Origin: Chitinophagaceae bacterium
Lineage (GTDB): Bacteria; Bacteroidota; Bacteroidia; Chitinophagales; Chitinophagaceae
Length of the DNA: 64,000 bases
Direction: 5' to 3'
Assembly: GCA_009996675.1 (NCBI GenBank)
Contig: JAACZQ010000002.1
Coordinates: forward strand, 1 to 64,000
The stretch's first letter is position 1. Each line of letters begins with the position of its first letter. The position numbers and the translations under genes are program-made. Shown one piece after another: positions 1-8,790 of this stretch. Below the pieces are notes generated by a model that was not told where the DNA came from, searched no databases, and worked only from the letters and a program-made list of their open reading frames with translations.

Positions 1-5
1 GGATC

Positions 6-60
6 ATCGGAGGGGCATCGGACTTGTAACGGACTTGTATCGGACTTGCATCGGAGTGAT
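6..60. repeat. 11-bp tandem repeat, five units
   Basis: Five consecutive 11-nt units begin at 6, 17, 28, 39 and 50, with a core of ATCGGACTTGT; the first and last units are the most diverged. The array lies in the non-coding leader of the helicase island. The rest of 61-475 has no convincing gene, only the inverted repeat described separately. The 11-nt period is near one helical turn, so the array could be a protein-binding array or a simple intergenic repeat. Function unknown. Confidence 0.7.
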
Positions 61-379
61 AAGCCGTAACTCGCTTAAAATGAGCATTTTATGTTTATCG
101 ATTTTGCTTTGAAAGTATGGCGTTGCCATTGAAGACACTGATTAACAGAGCGATATACTGTGTGATCTGTGCTTTCTGTGGCAAAAATTACTGGAGTAGC
201 TTGCGATTGTCGGATAAATATTTAAATTTACTGATATGCGAAATATACTTTCGTCTATCCAACAATTTGGGTGGGATTGGCGAAAGGGGTCGTATATTAA
301 AGTGTTAGCGGTCACCCTATTGACGACCTTGCAAACATTAAACAGACAGACAAATGAAAGGACAACGAGCCAACGCTTC

Positions 380-447
380 GGCAAAATCAAAAGAGGTGCA
401 ACGCCACCCACAAGCCAACGCACAGTTGCACCACATTTGCTTTTGCC
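380..447. repeat. Bulged inverted repeat upstream of the helicase gene
   Basis: The inner arms GGTGCAAC (395-402) and GTTGCACC (425-432) pair perfectly. Outer arms GGCAAAA (380-386) and TTTTGCC (441-447) also pair, leaving two 8-nt internal bulges. A double stem with a symmetric bulge resembles folded attC recombination sites. A related structure follows the second gene of the island. It may be a cassette boundary or a structured leader of the helicase mRNA. Confidence 0.5.
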
Positions 448-475
448 CCAACCGCACAAAGACGACTATTGACAA

Positions 476-3400
476 ATGACACAGTTACAAGCGGGATACA
501 TACTTGATTGCGTAAAAGAAACATTAGAAACGAAATACAAGCCGACAGAAGTTCAGGGACTTTTGACGCAACTTTCCTATTTTGACATTGACGTAAACTC
601 AACTGCTGAGCTCAAAGACAATTCAAACTTTGAACAAATTCTTTCAGTTGCTCATAACATTATTTCACGAGGTTTACCGACAAGGCCAACGCTTTGGTTG
701 GAAAACAAAATATTACAAGTGTTTGACCTTACCCAACAAGACGAAAAACTGCTTGACATTGGAACGATACGACAGGTTTTAAAAATTGAAGAAACATTAA
801 TCCAAAAACTTTTTCGGGCATTACACATCATTGACCCGAATTTGAAAGACAACAATATTTCAAAACAGAAAATCAATACTTGGGAAAACTTAGGAAGTTC
901 TTTTGAAGAAACTTTTTTGTATGAACAGTTACCCAAATACGCTTCGCCTATTTGGGTTCAGCTACTTGAAACTCAAAGAGAGTTAGAGAACGTTTTGCGA
1001 TTTTCAACCACAACAGAAGATGAAGTTGAAAAATATATAAATGGAACTATTAAAATTTTCAACGAACAACGATTAGATTTTTCTATTGAATTTCCATACA
1101 AAATAAAAGAACAAAGAGGCATTGTTGTTGAAATTGACGGAAGTCAACACGAACAGCACCCACAAAACCTGATTGACACAGATAGAGATAACGCAACGGA
1201 AAAGGCAAAATGGGGAAAGGCAATAAGAATTAAAACAAGCGATTGGAAAAATATTGAAACCAAAATAAGCCCAATTAAGCAATTTGAAAACGAACAATTT
1301 TTCAATTTGCTAAAGCAAAATTTTGAAAATCCGCTTTATAACGAAAAAGAAGGTCTGACTGCATTGGAGTTATCTTTAATTCCGTTTGCCGTAGCACGAA
1401 TTGAAAAAACACTTATCCATTTACTTTTTGACGGCAAACTAAACATTAATGCAGAAGAATGGAACATTGCTATCATTGAACAAGATATTCCTTGCGGTAA
1501 TTTAGCAATAGAAGATTTTGAGGAATTGATAAGCCCACTTCTGAAATTAAAAGGCGACACAGAAAAACTGCCAAAAATCAATGTGTTTGTTGAAAGAAAC
1601 GAAAGATTTGCTAACGCAAATCTTCGTTCTACAAACAACATTGATAAAAACAAGAAATACGATTTATTGATTGATATTTCTATTCTTCAAAGAAGTGGTT
1701 TAACTAAAATAAATGACAGTGTTAATGCGACAACAAAAGTATTAATCCGTTCTGCACATTCGCCTAAAACCCACAGAAGTTTTAAAACAACTGGTTTAAT
1801 TTCGTACAAACCACTTGGAAAAAAGAATACTCAAAAAAACATTTTCGTTGAGGATAAGAAACAAGTTGAAGTATTAGAAAAATTTGTTCAAACGATTTTC
1901 AGAAAAACAGGTTTTAGAGCAGGACAAGTTGAAATCATTAACAGAGCAATTCAAGGTTTGAGTGTAATCGGCTTGTTGCCAACAGGTTCAGGTAAGTCTT
2001 TGACTTATCAACTTACATCTTTGTTGCAACCGGGAATGACGATAATCATTGACCCGATTAAATCGTTAATGAAAGACCAATTTGAAGGACTTTTGAAAAA
2101 CGGAATTGACGGAGCGGTTTACATCAATTCTTCCTTAAATCAAAAGCAACGAAAAATCGCATTAGAGAAAATCAAAAAAGCACAAACCATTTTCGCATTT
2201 GTTTCGCCTGAAAGATTGCAGGACAATACATTTAGAAAAGAACTTTTGGAAACAAGCAATCTGAATAATCATTATTTCAGTTATTGCGTAATTGATGAGG
2301 CACATTGCGTTTCGGAATGGGGACACGATTTTAGAACATCCTATTTGCGTTTGGGCGACAACGCAAGAAATTATTGCATTGCAAAAGACAGAGAACATTT
2401 GCCGTTTTTCGCCTTAACTGCTACGGCATCGTATGACGTTCTTTCTGACATTCAAAGAGAGTTGGGTATTCCCGAAGAAACAGCAATCGTAAGGCTTGAA
2501 AAATTAGACCGTCCAGAAATTCAATTTAAAATTATTGATATAACAGCCGACATCAAACCTGAAAACGGTTTAGGTTGGGGAAATAAACAAGCATTGGGCG
2601 AAGCAAAACAATATCAGCTAATCCAACAGCTAAACAAGATACCCGAATATTTCAACGAATTTTCCAATATCGAAACCATAATAGAAGAAGCTAAAAAGGT
2701 TTTTAATGGTAAAGACATTCGCTTACCAAACTACAATCCTGCAACATTTTATCAGCAACAAGGCAGAGAAAGCAATGCAGGGTTAGTTTTCTGTCCACAT
2801 AGAAATTGGTATTTCGGTGTGATGAATAACGCTTCAAACATTACCGACCATTTTGACAGTTTAAAAATTGGAACTTTTTTAGGAAGTGACGGAGTAAAAG
2901 AACGGGATAATGAAAACGACAAAAGCCAATCGGCTTTTGTAAATCACGATTTGGATTTGTTGGTAGCAACAAAAGCGTTTGGAATGGGAATAGACAAACC
3001 GAATATTCGCTATGTTGTGCATTTCAATTATCCGAGTTCCATTGAAAGCTACTATCAAGAAGCAGGTCGTGGTGGTCGTGATAGAAAATTGGCTTTAGGT
3101 TTGATTTTGTTTAACAAACAGGAAGTTACAACTTCTGAAAAAACAGAAGCCGTATCGGAAGACGGAGAAATAACAGAAGTAATTGAAGAAAGAACGGCAT
3201 CTATTGACAAAGACATTTTACAAAGTTTCCATAGAAACAACTTTAAAGGAATTACAAAGGAAAAACGCCTGTTAGCGGAACTTCTGACCGAAATAAAGTT
3301 TCCTTCTCACAGAATTACAAATTATATAGAAGAACTTGTTTTTGAAGAGTTTTCGGTTTCTGTCAGACTTAATGCCATAACAGGAAATACAGGCAGACAA

Positions 3401-4720
3401 GTTTTGTATATCAATCAAAATTTTGGAAGTATTTATTTAGACAGGGATAACCTGCCTTTCTATCCTGCACAAAATCCGCAACCAGAGGCAAGTAAAATCG
3501 CTAACTTTATTCAGAATATCATATTAACGGAAAAGCCAATCGGACTAACAGCATTTTCGTGGCTTACTCAATTCACAGAAGCCGCATCACAGCCTGGAAT
3601 TGAAAAATTATTAGCAGACACAAATTCAAGAGATGATTTTCAAGTAATCATTCCGTTTACAAACAATGTGATTGAACGAATTGCAAAATATCTTACAGAG
3701 AACGGAATTGCGTTTACCGAAAGAATGGTAAAAGAAGCACAGAATTTTTGCAATGATAAAGCTGAATTTATTACCAACTTGGAAAAGCAATTTGAAAAGG
3801 CAAATGACAGACAAGCCATTTCAATACCCGAAAACCTAAAACCGACCATTGAGAATTTATTTACTCAAATCAGAAACGAAGAAGATACGTATAAAGCCAT
3901 ATACAGACTTTCAATTATTGGAGTTGTGGACGATTATACGGTTGATTACAATTCCAAAACCATATCAGCACACATAACTAAAAAACCTAACGGACATTAT
4001 ACACAAAAGCTGAAAGAGTATTTGTTGCAATACAACAGCCCCGAAAAAACAGATGAAAAATTAGAACGACTGCCATTCTATAAAGGCAATACCGAAATTC
4101 AAAAATGTTTAGGATTTCTGATAAAGTTCGTTTATGAAGAAACAGCCATTCAAAGAAAAGCAGCCATTGACGCAATGGAAGAAGCCTGTATAATCGGACT
4201 TGAAGAAAATGGAAGTCAAAAATTCAAAGAATTTATTGACTTGTATATGAACTCAAAGTATGCAAGACCTCAATACTTGCCTTCTGACACCGACAGAGGT
4301 TTGAAAGCAGATTTTTCAATCGTAGAAAAATATATGGATTTGGTAAAAACAGACGTAGGCGAAATAAATAACTTCAAACATTTACGAGGTGCTACAACAA
4401 GGCTTTTAGTGCAACGTCCTGATAACTTTGTTTTCATTCTTCTTAAATCCTTTTCAGTAATCCTTATTGAAAAAGAAAATGAAGATTTTATCAAAGAAGC
4501 ACAAACAGACTTTGTCAACGGTTTTCTCAAAGCACAGGAAACCACAAAGGAAGATATTCATTTTGTAAAACAAAAGGTTGATACATTTAAACAAAAAATA
4601 AACGGATTTGATTTGGAAGCCGTAGAAAAAATTGAGGAAGTTGAAAGTGCTTTGTATCTCAATTTACATTCTAATTGGCTGAACAACTTTAATAATAAAT
4701 TTGCAGGAAATTATGCTTGA
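476..4720 (+). CDS. RecQ-like DEAH helicase with N-terminal DUF559/Vsr-like nuclease
   Basis: A 1414-residue protein. Residues about 200-260 carry a DUF559/Vsr-type PD-(D/E)XK nuclease signature: E219-I-D-G, H225, a D-x-x-R-D cluster near 234-238 and K253. The helicase core follows: Walker A TGSGKS (503-508), DEAH (607-610) and motif VI QEAGRGGRD (from 861), which is RecQ-like. About 500 further residues are unassigned. It overlaps the next gene by 8 nt (ATG at 4713, stop at 4718-4720), so the two are probably co-translated. AT-rich codon use differs from the housekeeping genes to the right, which suggests transfer. Role in anti-phage defence or DNA processing is inferred; I cannot name a known system. 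Confidence 0.85.
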   Translation: MTQLQAGYILDCVKETLETKYKPTEVQGLLTQLSYFDIDVNSTAELKDNSNFEQILSVAHNIISRGLPTRPTLWLENKILQVFDLTQQDEKLLDIGTIRQVLKIEETLIQKLFRALHIIDPNLKDNNISKQKINTWENLGSSFEETFLYEQLPKYASPIWVQLLETQRELENVLRFSTTTEDEVEKYINGTIKIFNEQRLDFSIEFPYKIKEQRGIVVEIDGSQHEQHPQNLIDTDRDNATEKAKWGKAIRIKTSDWKNIETKISPIKQFENEQFFNLLKQNFENPLYNEKEGLTALELSLIPFAVARIEKTLIHLLFDGKLNINAEEWNIAIIEQDIPCGNLAIEDFEELISPLLKLKGDTEKLPKINVFVERNERFANANLRSTNNIDKNKKYDLLIDISILQRSGLTKINDSVNATTKVLIRSAHSPKTHRSFKTTGLISYKPLGKKNTQKNIFVEDKKQVEVLEKFVQTIFRKTGFRAGQVEIINRAIQGLSVIGLLPTGSGKSLTYQLTSLLQPGMTIIIDPIKSLMKDQFEGLLKNGIDGAVYINSSLNQKQRKIALEKIKKAQTIFAFVSPERLQDNTFRKELLETSNLNNHYFSYCVIDEAHCVSEWGHDFRTSYLRLGDNARNYCIAKDREHLPFFALTATASYDVLSDIQRELGIPEETAIVRLEKLDRPEIQFKIIDITADIKPENGLGWGNKQALGEAKQYQLIQQLNKIPEYFNEFSNIETIIEEAKKVFNGKDIRLPNYNPATFYQQQGRESNAGLVFCPHRNWYFGVMNNASNITDHFDSLKIGTFLGSDGVKERDNENDKSQSAFVNHDLDLLVATKAFGMGIDKPNIRYVVHFNYPSSIESYYQEAGRGGRDRKLALGLILFNKQEVTTSEKTEAVSEDGEITEVIEERTASIDKDILQSFHRNNFKGITKEKRLLAELLTEIKFPSHRITNYIEELVFEEFSVSVRLNAITGNTGRQVLYINQNFGSIYLDRDNLPFYPAQNPQPEASKIANFIQNIILTEKPIGLTAFSWLTQFTEAASQPGIEKLLADTNSRDDFQVIIPFTNNVIERIAKYLTENGIAFTERMVKEAQNFCNDKAEFITNLEKQFEKANDRQAISIPENLKPTIENLFTQIRNEEDTYKAIYRLSIIGVVDDYTVDYNSKTISAHITKKPNGHYTQKLKEYLLQYNSPEKTDEKLERLPFYKGNTEIQKCLGFLIKFVYEETAIQRKAAIDAMEEACIIGLEENGSQKFKEFIDLYMNSKYARPQYLPSDTDRGLKADFSIVEKYMDLVKTDVGEINNFKHLRGATTRLLVQRPDNFVFILLKSFSVILIEKENEDFIKEAQTDFVNGFLKAQETTKEDIHFVKQKVDTFKQKINGFDLEAVEKIEEVESALYLNLHSNWLNNFNNKFAGNYA

Positions 4721-5309
4721 CCAACAGATTAACGAGCAATTAGGTTTGCTTCAAAAAGAGCTTTCACGGCTGAAAACAGTAACGGATTATATTGACGGTG
4801 CTAAAGAAAATTCAATCAGCATAATTGCTGAACTTGAAAAAGTTCAGCAAAACTATGCAGTATATACGGACAAGATTTTTAATCTCTATAAACAATACGT
4901 AGATGACTTAAAGAAAAACACGGAAATACAAATCAATGACGGAGTTTTAAAATTTGAAACTACGGGCAACAAGATAGACACAACAAACAAGGAAAAACTT
5001 GTTGAAACCAAACGGCTTTTAGAGCAATACAAAAAGATTGTTGAAGCAACCGACAATTTGGTTAAGACGTTGGAAGCTGTTGATTTCCCGACAAGACTTT
5101 CAAGTATTGACAAAAACATTCAGGCGGTTAATTCAGCTTTGAATGAAGCTAAACAGTGTATTGAAAATAAGCAAAGCGAAAATCAATCAGTTTTATTGCA
5201 AAGACTTGACCAGCAAGACAAGGAAATCAAATTATTGAAAACGGTTTTGTTTGTCATTTGTGGACTAATTGTAATTGGAACAGTTGCGACAATTTTAGTA
5301 TTGAAATAG
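4713..5309 (+). CDS. Coiled-coil protein with C-terminal membrane anchor, helicase partner
   Basis: A 198-residue protein. Most of it is charged and heptad-like, predicting a long coiled coil. The last about 20 residues (VLFVICGLIVIGTVATILVL) form one hydrophobic segment followed by a terminal Lys, so it is tail-anchored. The ATG at 4713 is preferred over a TTG at 4701 because the AGGA at 4705 lies just upstream of it. Translational overlap with the helicase-nuclease gene implies a functional pair; the anchored coiled coil could tether or sense for the helicase. Function is inferred only. Confidence 0.75.
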   Translation: MLDQQINEQLGLLQKELSRLKTVTDYIDGAKENSISIIAELEKVQQNYAVYTDKIFNLYKQYVDDLKKNTEIQINDGVLKFETTGNKIDTTNKEKLVETKRLLEQYKKIVEATDNLVKTLEAVDFPTRLSSIDKNIQAVNSALNEAKQCIENKQSENQSVLLQRLDQQDKEIKLLKTVLFVICGLIVIGTVATILVLK

Positions 5310-5313
5310 CCAA

Positions 5314-5390
5314 CGCTTTTGGTGGCACATTTGCAAACCGCACAAGCCGACACACAAACCAAAGTTTGCAAAAGAGCCACCAAGCCTACG
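5314..5390. repeat. Long imperfect inverted repeat after the helicase operon
   Basis: The arms 5314-5338 (starting CGCTTTTGGTGGCAC) and 5364-5390 (GTTTGCAAAAGAGCCACCAA...) pair over more than 20 positions with small bulges. It begins directly after the stop of the coiled-coil gene. It is too bulged and lacks a T-tract for a classical terminator, and is reminiscent of attC-type cassette ends. Confidence 0.55.
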
Positions 5391-5447
5391 CACAACGACA
5401 GACCAAATGAACGGACAAACAACATACAGACAAGAAGGGCGAACCGC

Positions 5448-5579
5448 TAACAGGCGTTTGGCTCAATGGCGGGTGAAGTGGTTAATTGAACATTCTACCT
5501 CGCATCAACTTTTGTGGTGTATTGACAGTTTTGTGCTCCGAAATCCGCCACTGCGCCAAGCGCCAAAACGTTGGCTGCC
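5448..5579. repeat. attC-like cassette recombination element (candidate)
   Basis: The left end reads GCTAACAGGCGTTTGGC followed by AATGGCGGG; the right end has CCGCCA, GCCAAGCGCC and finally GTTGGC at 5570-5575. The outer core-like hexamers (GCTAAC, GTTGGC) and two inner blocks pair across the centre, which matches the R''-L''...L'-R' layout of integron attC sites, although GTTGGCT is not a perfect GTTRRRY. No integron integrase is in the window, so mobility is an inference. Confidence 0.45.
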
Positions 5580-5596
5580 ATTATTCAAACCTCGCT

Positions 5597-6412
5597 ATGG
5601 AAGAAAACTACGAGTTAGATTTTGACCTTTTAATCAGAGCTGCAATTGATATTGGTAATCGTTTGGACGGACAGAAAAATCCGTCTGAACGTGAGATTTT
5701 AGTTTTTGCAGAAGGGCTTGGGCAAAAAATCATTTATCATACTTTGTCTGTAAGGCGTTTATTTGAAGGTTATCAACTTGCAACAGACAAGCACCTATTT
5801 GTTAAACAGATAGACTTCGCATCAATTGCAATCTTGACAAGAGCTGCATTAGAGACATATTTGACCTTGAATTACGTCTTCGTTTCACCAAAGAATGATG
5901 ACGAAAAGAAGTTCCGATTTAAATGTTGGCATTTGGCGGGATTTTTAGATAGAGCAGGGTTTGAACCAAAAGAGGAAGAACATGCAATTCTTAAAGAAAG
6001 TGAGAGACAGGCGATAGAAAAATTAACTCTTGAAATACAAGCTTTACCTTTCTTTAAAGCATTACCTAAAAGAAACCAAGACCAAGCCTTAAAAGGTTTT
6101 TGGAGGCTCGACAAGGCTTGGGTAAATCTTGCAACGCAAGCAGGCTTTAGTGAAGTTTTTTTTAGGCAGCAATACAAATTCTTATGCGGGTATGCCCATT
6201 CAAGCAGACTAAGCATCATTCAAATACAGCAGACAAAGAACCTTGAACAACAAAAAGAGATGGCAAAAGCTTCAATCAGTGTCTTGATGGTAGTAATTGC
6301 AAAATTTATGTATGACTACATACAAATTATTCCGGAGTTAAAAGCTGTTGAGGAAGAATTTGAAGCATTTCCAATGATTTCAATCTGGAAATTGGTAGGC
6401 GAAAACTTATAA
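5597..6412 (+). CDS. DUF5677-like all-alpha protein
   Basis: A 271-residue, probably soluble protein. The motif ARAALETYLTLNYVF, the segment FRFKCWHLAGFLDR, and a late YKFLCGYAHSS block match my recollection of the DUF5677 family, which is common in defence and cassette regions but of unknown function. The ATG at 5597 is preferred to the upstream ATG at 5486, because the intervening sequence is the repeat element. The gene sits between a GTTGGCTGCC at 5570 and its inverse GGCAGCCAAC at 6414, suggesting one insertable cassette. Confidence 0.6.
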   Translation: MEENYELDFDLLIRAAIDIGNRLDGQKNPSEREILVFAEGLGQKIIYHTLSVRRLFEGYQLATDKHLFVKQIDFASIAILTRAALETYLTLNYVFVSPKNDDEKKFRFKCWHLAGFLDRAGFEPKEEEHAILKESERQAIEKLTLEIQALPFFKALPKRNQDQALKGFWRLDKAWVNLATQAGFSEVFFRQQYKFLCGYAHSSRLSIIQIQQTKNLEQQKEMAKASISVLMVVIAKFMYDYIQIIPELKAVEEEFEAFPMISIWKLVGENL

Positions 6413-6431
6413 CGGCAGCCAACATTGCATC

Positions 6432-6473
6432 TCAACTTTTGGAAAGTTCCGAAACTTTCCAAAAGTTTGACGT
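6432..6473. repeat. Dispersed stem-loop, copy 1
   Basis: A perfect 15-bp stem (AACTTTTGGAAAGTT and its complement) with a 4-nt loop, followed by TTGACGTCGATAC. A second near-identical copy occurs at 8629-8671 and a decayed one near 9297. No T-tract follows, so it may be a REP-like repeat or a structured 3' end, not a simple terminator. Confidence 0.65.
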
Positions 6474-6530
6474 CGATACTTGTAGGTTAATGCGCTCTCT
6501 TGTATTCGTAACTAATATAAATATGCGCTT

Positions 6531-6944
6531 ATGCAAAATCAAATTTCAATACGCCTGATCAGTGCCCTTACACTGCTATTTTGTAGTTGTGGTGGTGGCG
6601 AGCTACGATCGATTCCGCCAAAGTTTTCGGATAATGGCAAAGTAATCGACAGCATCAAAAATGCCTATAGTGCAGAAGCTGTTGAATTTGAAAACTGGGG
6701 AGTTGATGATGCCACTGACAGTACGCTTACGGTATGCCTGATCAACAGCAAAAGACTGTCTGCTCAAGACAATGATTCAAGTGTTCAAGTATTTAAAGCA
6801 TTGGCTTCTGTTATTCGGAGATCTTTAACCGATAATACCCGGTATAAATCTTACTATATCATTTTTGTTAAAAGTACAAGGCAGTCCGGAATTGAATATC
6901 GCTCGCATTCTGATGGCATGAAGGTTCTGGTTGAGGATCTTTGA
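6531..6944 (+). CDS. Small putative lipoprotein
   Basis: A 137-residue protein. The N-terminus has a hydrophobic stretch ending in LLFCSC, with a lipobox-like cysteine at residue 20 followed by GGGE, typical of Bacteroidota lipoproteins. The remainder is a mixed alpha/beta domain with no motif I recognise. It stands alone between repeats. Export is inferred from the signal only. Confidence 0.6.
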   Translation: MQNQISIRLISALTLLFCSCGGGELRSIPPKFSDNGKVIDSIKNAYSAEAVEFENWGVDDATDSTLTVCLINSKRLSAQDNDSSVQVFKALASVIRRSLTDNTRYKSYYIIFVKSTRQSGIEYRSHSDGMKVLVEDL

Positions 6945-7153
6945 ACTGCATTCCAACATCAGCTTCCCTAAATGGTGATTAGAAAGGCCAATTTGCCCCA
7001 TTATCGGCAGACAGCTAATCGGCTTCCGTCCCTATGCCCAAAATGCAATTTACACTTGCAGTCTGTTCACCATTCATAATCAACGAGTTCGCTCCATTTG
7101 TAGCTTCCGCCTGACCAGACAGCGGGATAGGGAAGCGGGATAATTTCTTTTAA

Positions 7154-7197
7154 CTAATAAAAATTTATTGTTTATCAATAAATATTTATTAGTTTTG
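7154..7197 (+). promoter_or_regulatory. Promoter with overlapping 17-bp palindromic operator
   Basis: A near-perfect inverted repeat has arms at 7154-7170 and 7176-7192 (17 bp each, one mismatch, 5-nt centre). The right arm ends inside the -7 box TAGTTTTG (7190-7197), and the left arm ends in the -33 TTG (7168-7170), with a 19-nt spacer. Transcription should begin near 7204. The arrangement predicts autorepression by the XRE protein at 7762-7989. Confidence 0.75.
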
Positions 7198-7222
7198 CCT
7201 TATCATGCTAAAAACACAGACG

Positions 7223-7759
7223 ATGTCAAAAACAAACAACTTTGTATTTAAAGCCCTGCTTATCATAGCCTGGATCATTTTTGTTGGCTTGTGTATAGAA
7301 GCCGGTGGCTTAGTGGTCAATTTCTTTTTCAGCCTGTTTAAGCCGGAATTTGTCCCCAAGCTGTATCAGAAGCTGGATTTAACCCCCTTGTATGAAAAGA
7401 GTGCAGCTGCTTTCCTGGGTTCCTATGGCTTTATACTCGCCATTGCCCTGTTAAAAGCCGGTCTGTTTTACCTGGTTACCAGGCTCATGCACAAGCTTGA
7501 TTTATCAAAACCGTTTAGTCCTTTTGTTGCGAGGCAAATTTCATTGATCAGTTATTGCACCCTTTTAATCGGTTTGTTTAGTTATATCGCCAGACAGGTA
7601 ACGAAAGGGTTAACGCATTACGGGTATCGTATTGACAATCTGAACCAGTTTTGGGAAGACAGTCAGGCTTTTATCTTAATGGGGGCGGTGATTTATATCA
7701 TTGCGACTATTTTCAAAAAGGGTATTGAGATTCAAACCGAAAACGATTTTACTGTTTAA
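7223..7759 (+). CDS. DUF2975 family membrane protein
   Basis: A 178-residue protein with about four hydrophobic segments and the N-terminal pattern NFVFKALLIIAWI of DUF2975 proteins, which are usually encoded next to a small XRE regulator, as here (2-nt gap). An in-frame ATG at 7205 also exists, but it would be almost leaderless given the -7 box at 7190-7197, so 7223 is chosen. The function of the family is unknown; the pair resembles a self-contained regulatory module. Confidence 0.75.
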   Translation: MSKTNNFVFKALLIIAWIIFVGLCIEAGGLVVNFFFSLFKPEFVPKLYQKLDLTPLYEKSAAAFLGSYGFILAIALLKAGLFYLVTRLMHKLDLSKPFSPFVARQISLISYCTLLIGLFSYIARQVTKGLTHYGYRIDNLNQFWEDSQAFILMGAVIYIIATIFKKGIEIQTENDFTV

Positions 7760-7761
7760 CT

Positions 7762-7989
7762 ATGGCAATTATTGTAAATTTAGATGTGATGATGGCTAAA
7801 CGAAAGATATCGCTAAACGAGCTTTCTGAGAAAGTGGGGTTGACCTTATCAAACCTTTCCATACTTAAAACGGGTAAGGCAAAAGCAATCAGGTTTAGCA
7901 CGCTGGAGGCCATCTGTAAGGTATTGGCCTGTCAGCCCGGCGATATTTTGGAGTATGTGGATGACAATCAAAAAACAACGGCCGGTTAG
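7762..7989 (+). CDS. Small XRE/YozG-type transcriptional regulator
   Basis: A 75-residue protein that is almost entirely one Cro/C1 helix-turn-helix: KISLNELSEKVGLTLSNLSILKTGKA, followed by FSTLEAICKVLACQPGDILEY, the typical HTH_26 ending. It is cotranscribed with the DUF2975 gene and probably binds the 17-bp inverted repeat over their shared promoter. Its 3' end lies inside the first copy of a 74-bp direct repeat. Confidence 0.85.
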   Translation: MAIIVNLDVMMAKRKISLNELSEKVGLTLSNLSILKTGKAKAIRFSTLEAICKVLACQPGDILEYVDDNQKTTAG

Positions 7990-8040
7990 CAGGGGGGGCG
8001 TTGACAGGAGATCATCTGCCGGAGTATCCATGAATTCCCT
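7966..8040. repeat. Direct repeat, left copy
   Basis: About 74 nt beginning CAATCAAAAAACAACGGCCG and ending near CCCTGT. It recurs at 8672-8745 with roughly 90% identity. The two copies bracket the gene at 8072-8650, with the left one covering the last codons and stop of the XRE gene. This looks like a duplication created when the intervening gene was inserted, or a tandem duplication that partly decayed. Confidence 0.75.
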
Positions 8041-8071
8041 GTCATTGGAAAATAGTCAACAGTAATACAAC

Positions 8072-8650
8072 ATGGAACCCAATAGCTGCCTCCTATACAT
8101 TGAACAATCTGTACCAGGTGATACTGATTTTGCGGTGTCTGTTTTGAATATAGCCGGATTTGGTCAGCCTTTGTATGGGACCAGCAGTGATGCTGGCTGC
8201 GCTTCGCTCAATCTTATAGTCAATGCCCGGAATGAACCTGCGGAAATCAAAAAGCAACTGGAAGCGATACAGATTGTTCAACAGGTAACCCTTGTAGCAC
8301 TGAGTCATCCTTTGGACGGAGCAACCATAGCCGGTATCAGGGATGTTTTTTTAAAGATAGGCCTGAACACCCAAAAGATTTCTGATGAGGCCTTGTCAAT
8401 GTTTATTGCAGCAAAGCTTCAGGGCCGCAACACACATTATATCGATTTTACGCATGCACGGCATCGGCGTTTCCCTGTTATCATCAGCATTCAACCCATT
8501 CAGGATCATCCTGATTTCAAGCCTGAATGGATTCAAGCGGATGCTTCTGCTATGGAGGGCTTAACCGATAAAATATATACCCCCAAAGATGTTACAACCA
8601 TTACTATTGAATCTACGAGCTCTGTGCGTCCAACTTTTGGAAAGTTCTGA
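8072..8650 (+). CDS. Hypothetical protein between direct repeats
   Basis: A 192-residue protein with no signal peptide, membrane segment or motif I recognise. Its last codons (SVRPTFGKF) are encoded by the left arm of the dispersed stem-loop repeat at 8629-8671, so the original C-terminus may have been replaced when the repeat inserted. It lies between the two copies of a 74-bp direct repeat. Confidence 0.55.
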   Translation: MEPNSCLLYIEQSVPGDTDFAVSVLNIAGFGQPLYGTSSDAGCASLNLIVNARNEPAEIKKQLEAIQIVQQVTLVALSHPLDGATIAGIRDVFLKIGLNTQKISDEALSMFIAAKLQGRNTHYIDFTHARHRRFPVIISIQPIQDHPDFKPEWIQADASAMEGLTDKIYTPKDVTTITIESTSSVRPTFGKF

Positions 8651-8671
8651 AACTTTCCAAAAGTTTGGCGT
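8629..8671. repeat. Dispersed stem-loop, copy 2
   Basis: The same 15-bp perfect stem as at 6432-6473, with a 4-nt loop, followed by TTGGCGTC. It overlaps the 3' end and stop codon of the preceding gene. Confidence 0.65.
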
Positions 8672-8745
8672 CAATCAAAAAACAACGGCCGGTTAACAGG
8701 GGGCGTTGGCAGGAGATCATTTGCCGGAACATCCATGATTCCCTG
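8672..8745. repeat. Direct repeat, right copy
   Basis: Second copy of the 74-nt repeat seen at 7966-8040, with a few substitutions and small indels. It lies upstream of the lipocalin-like gene. Confidence 0.75.
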
Positions 8746-8790
8746 TTTTTGCTTTAACTTACACATGCTATAAAATAACTACCGGAATAT

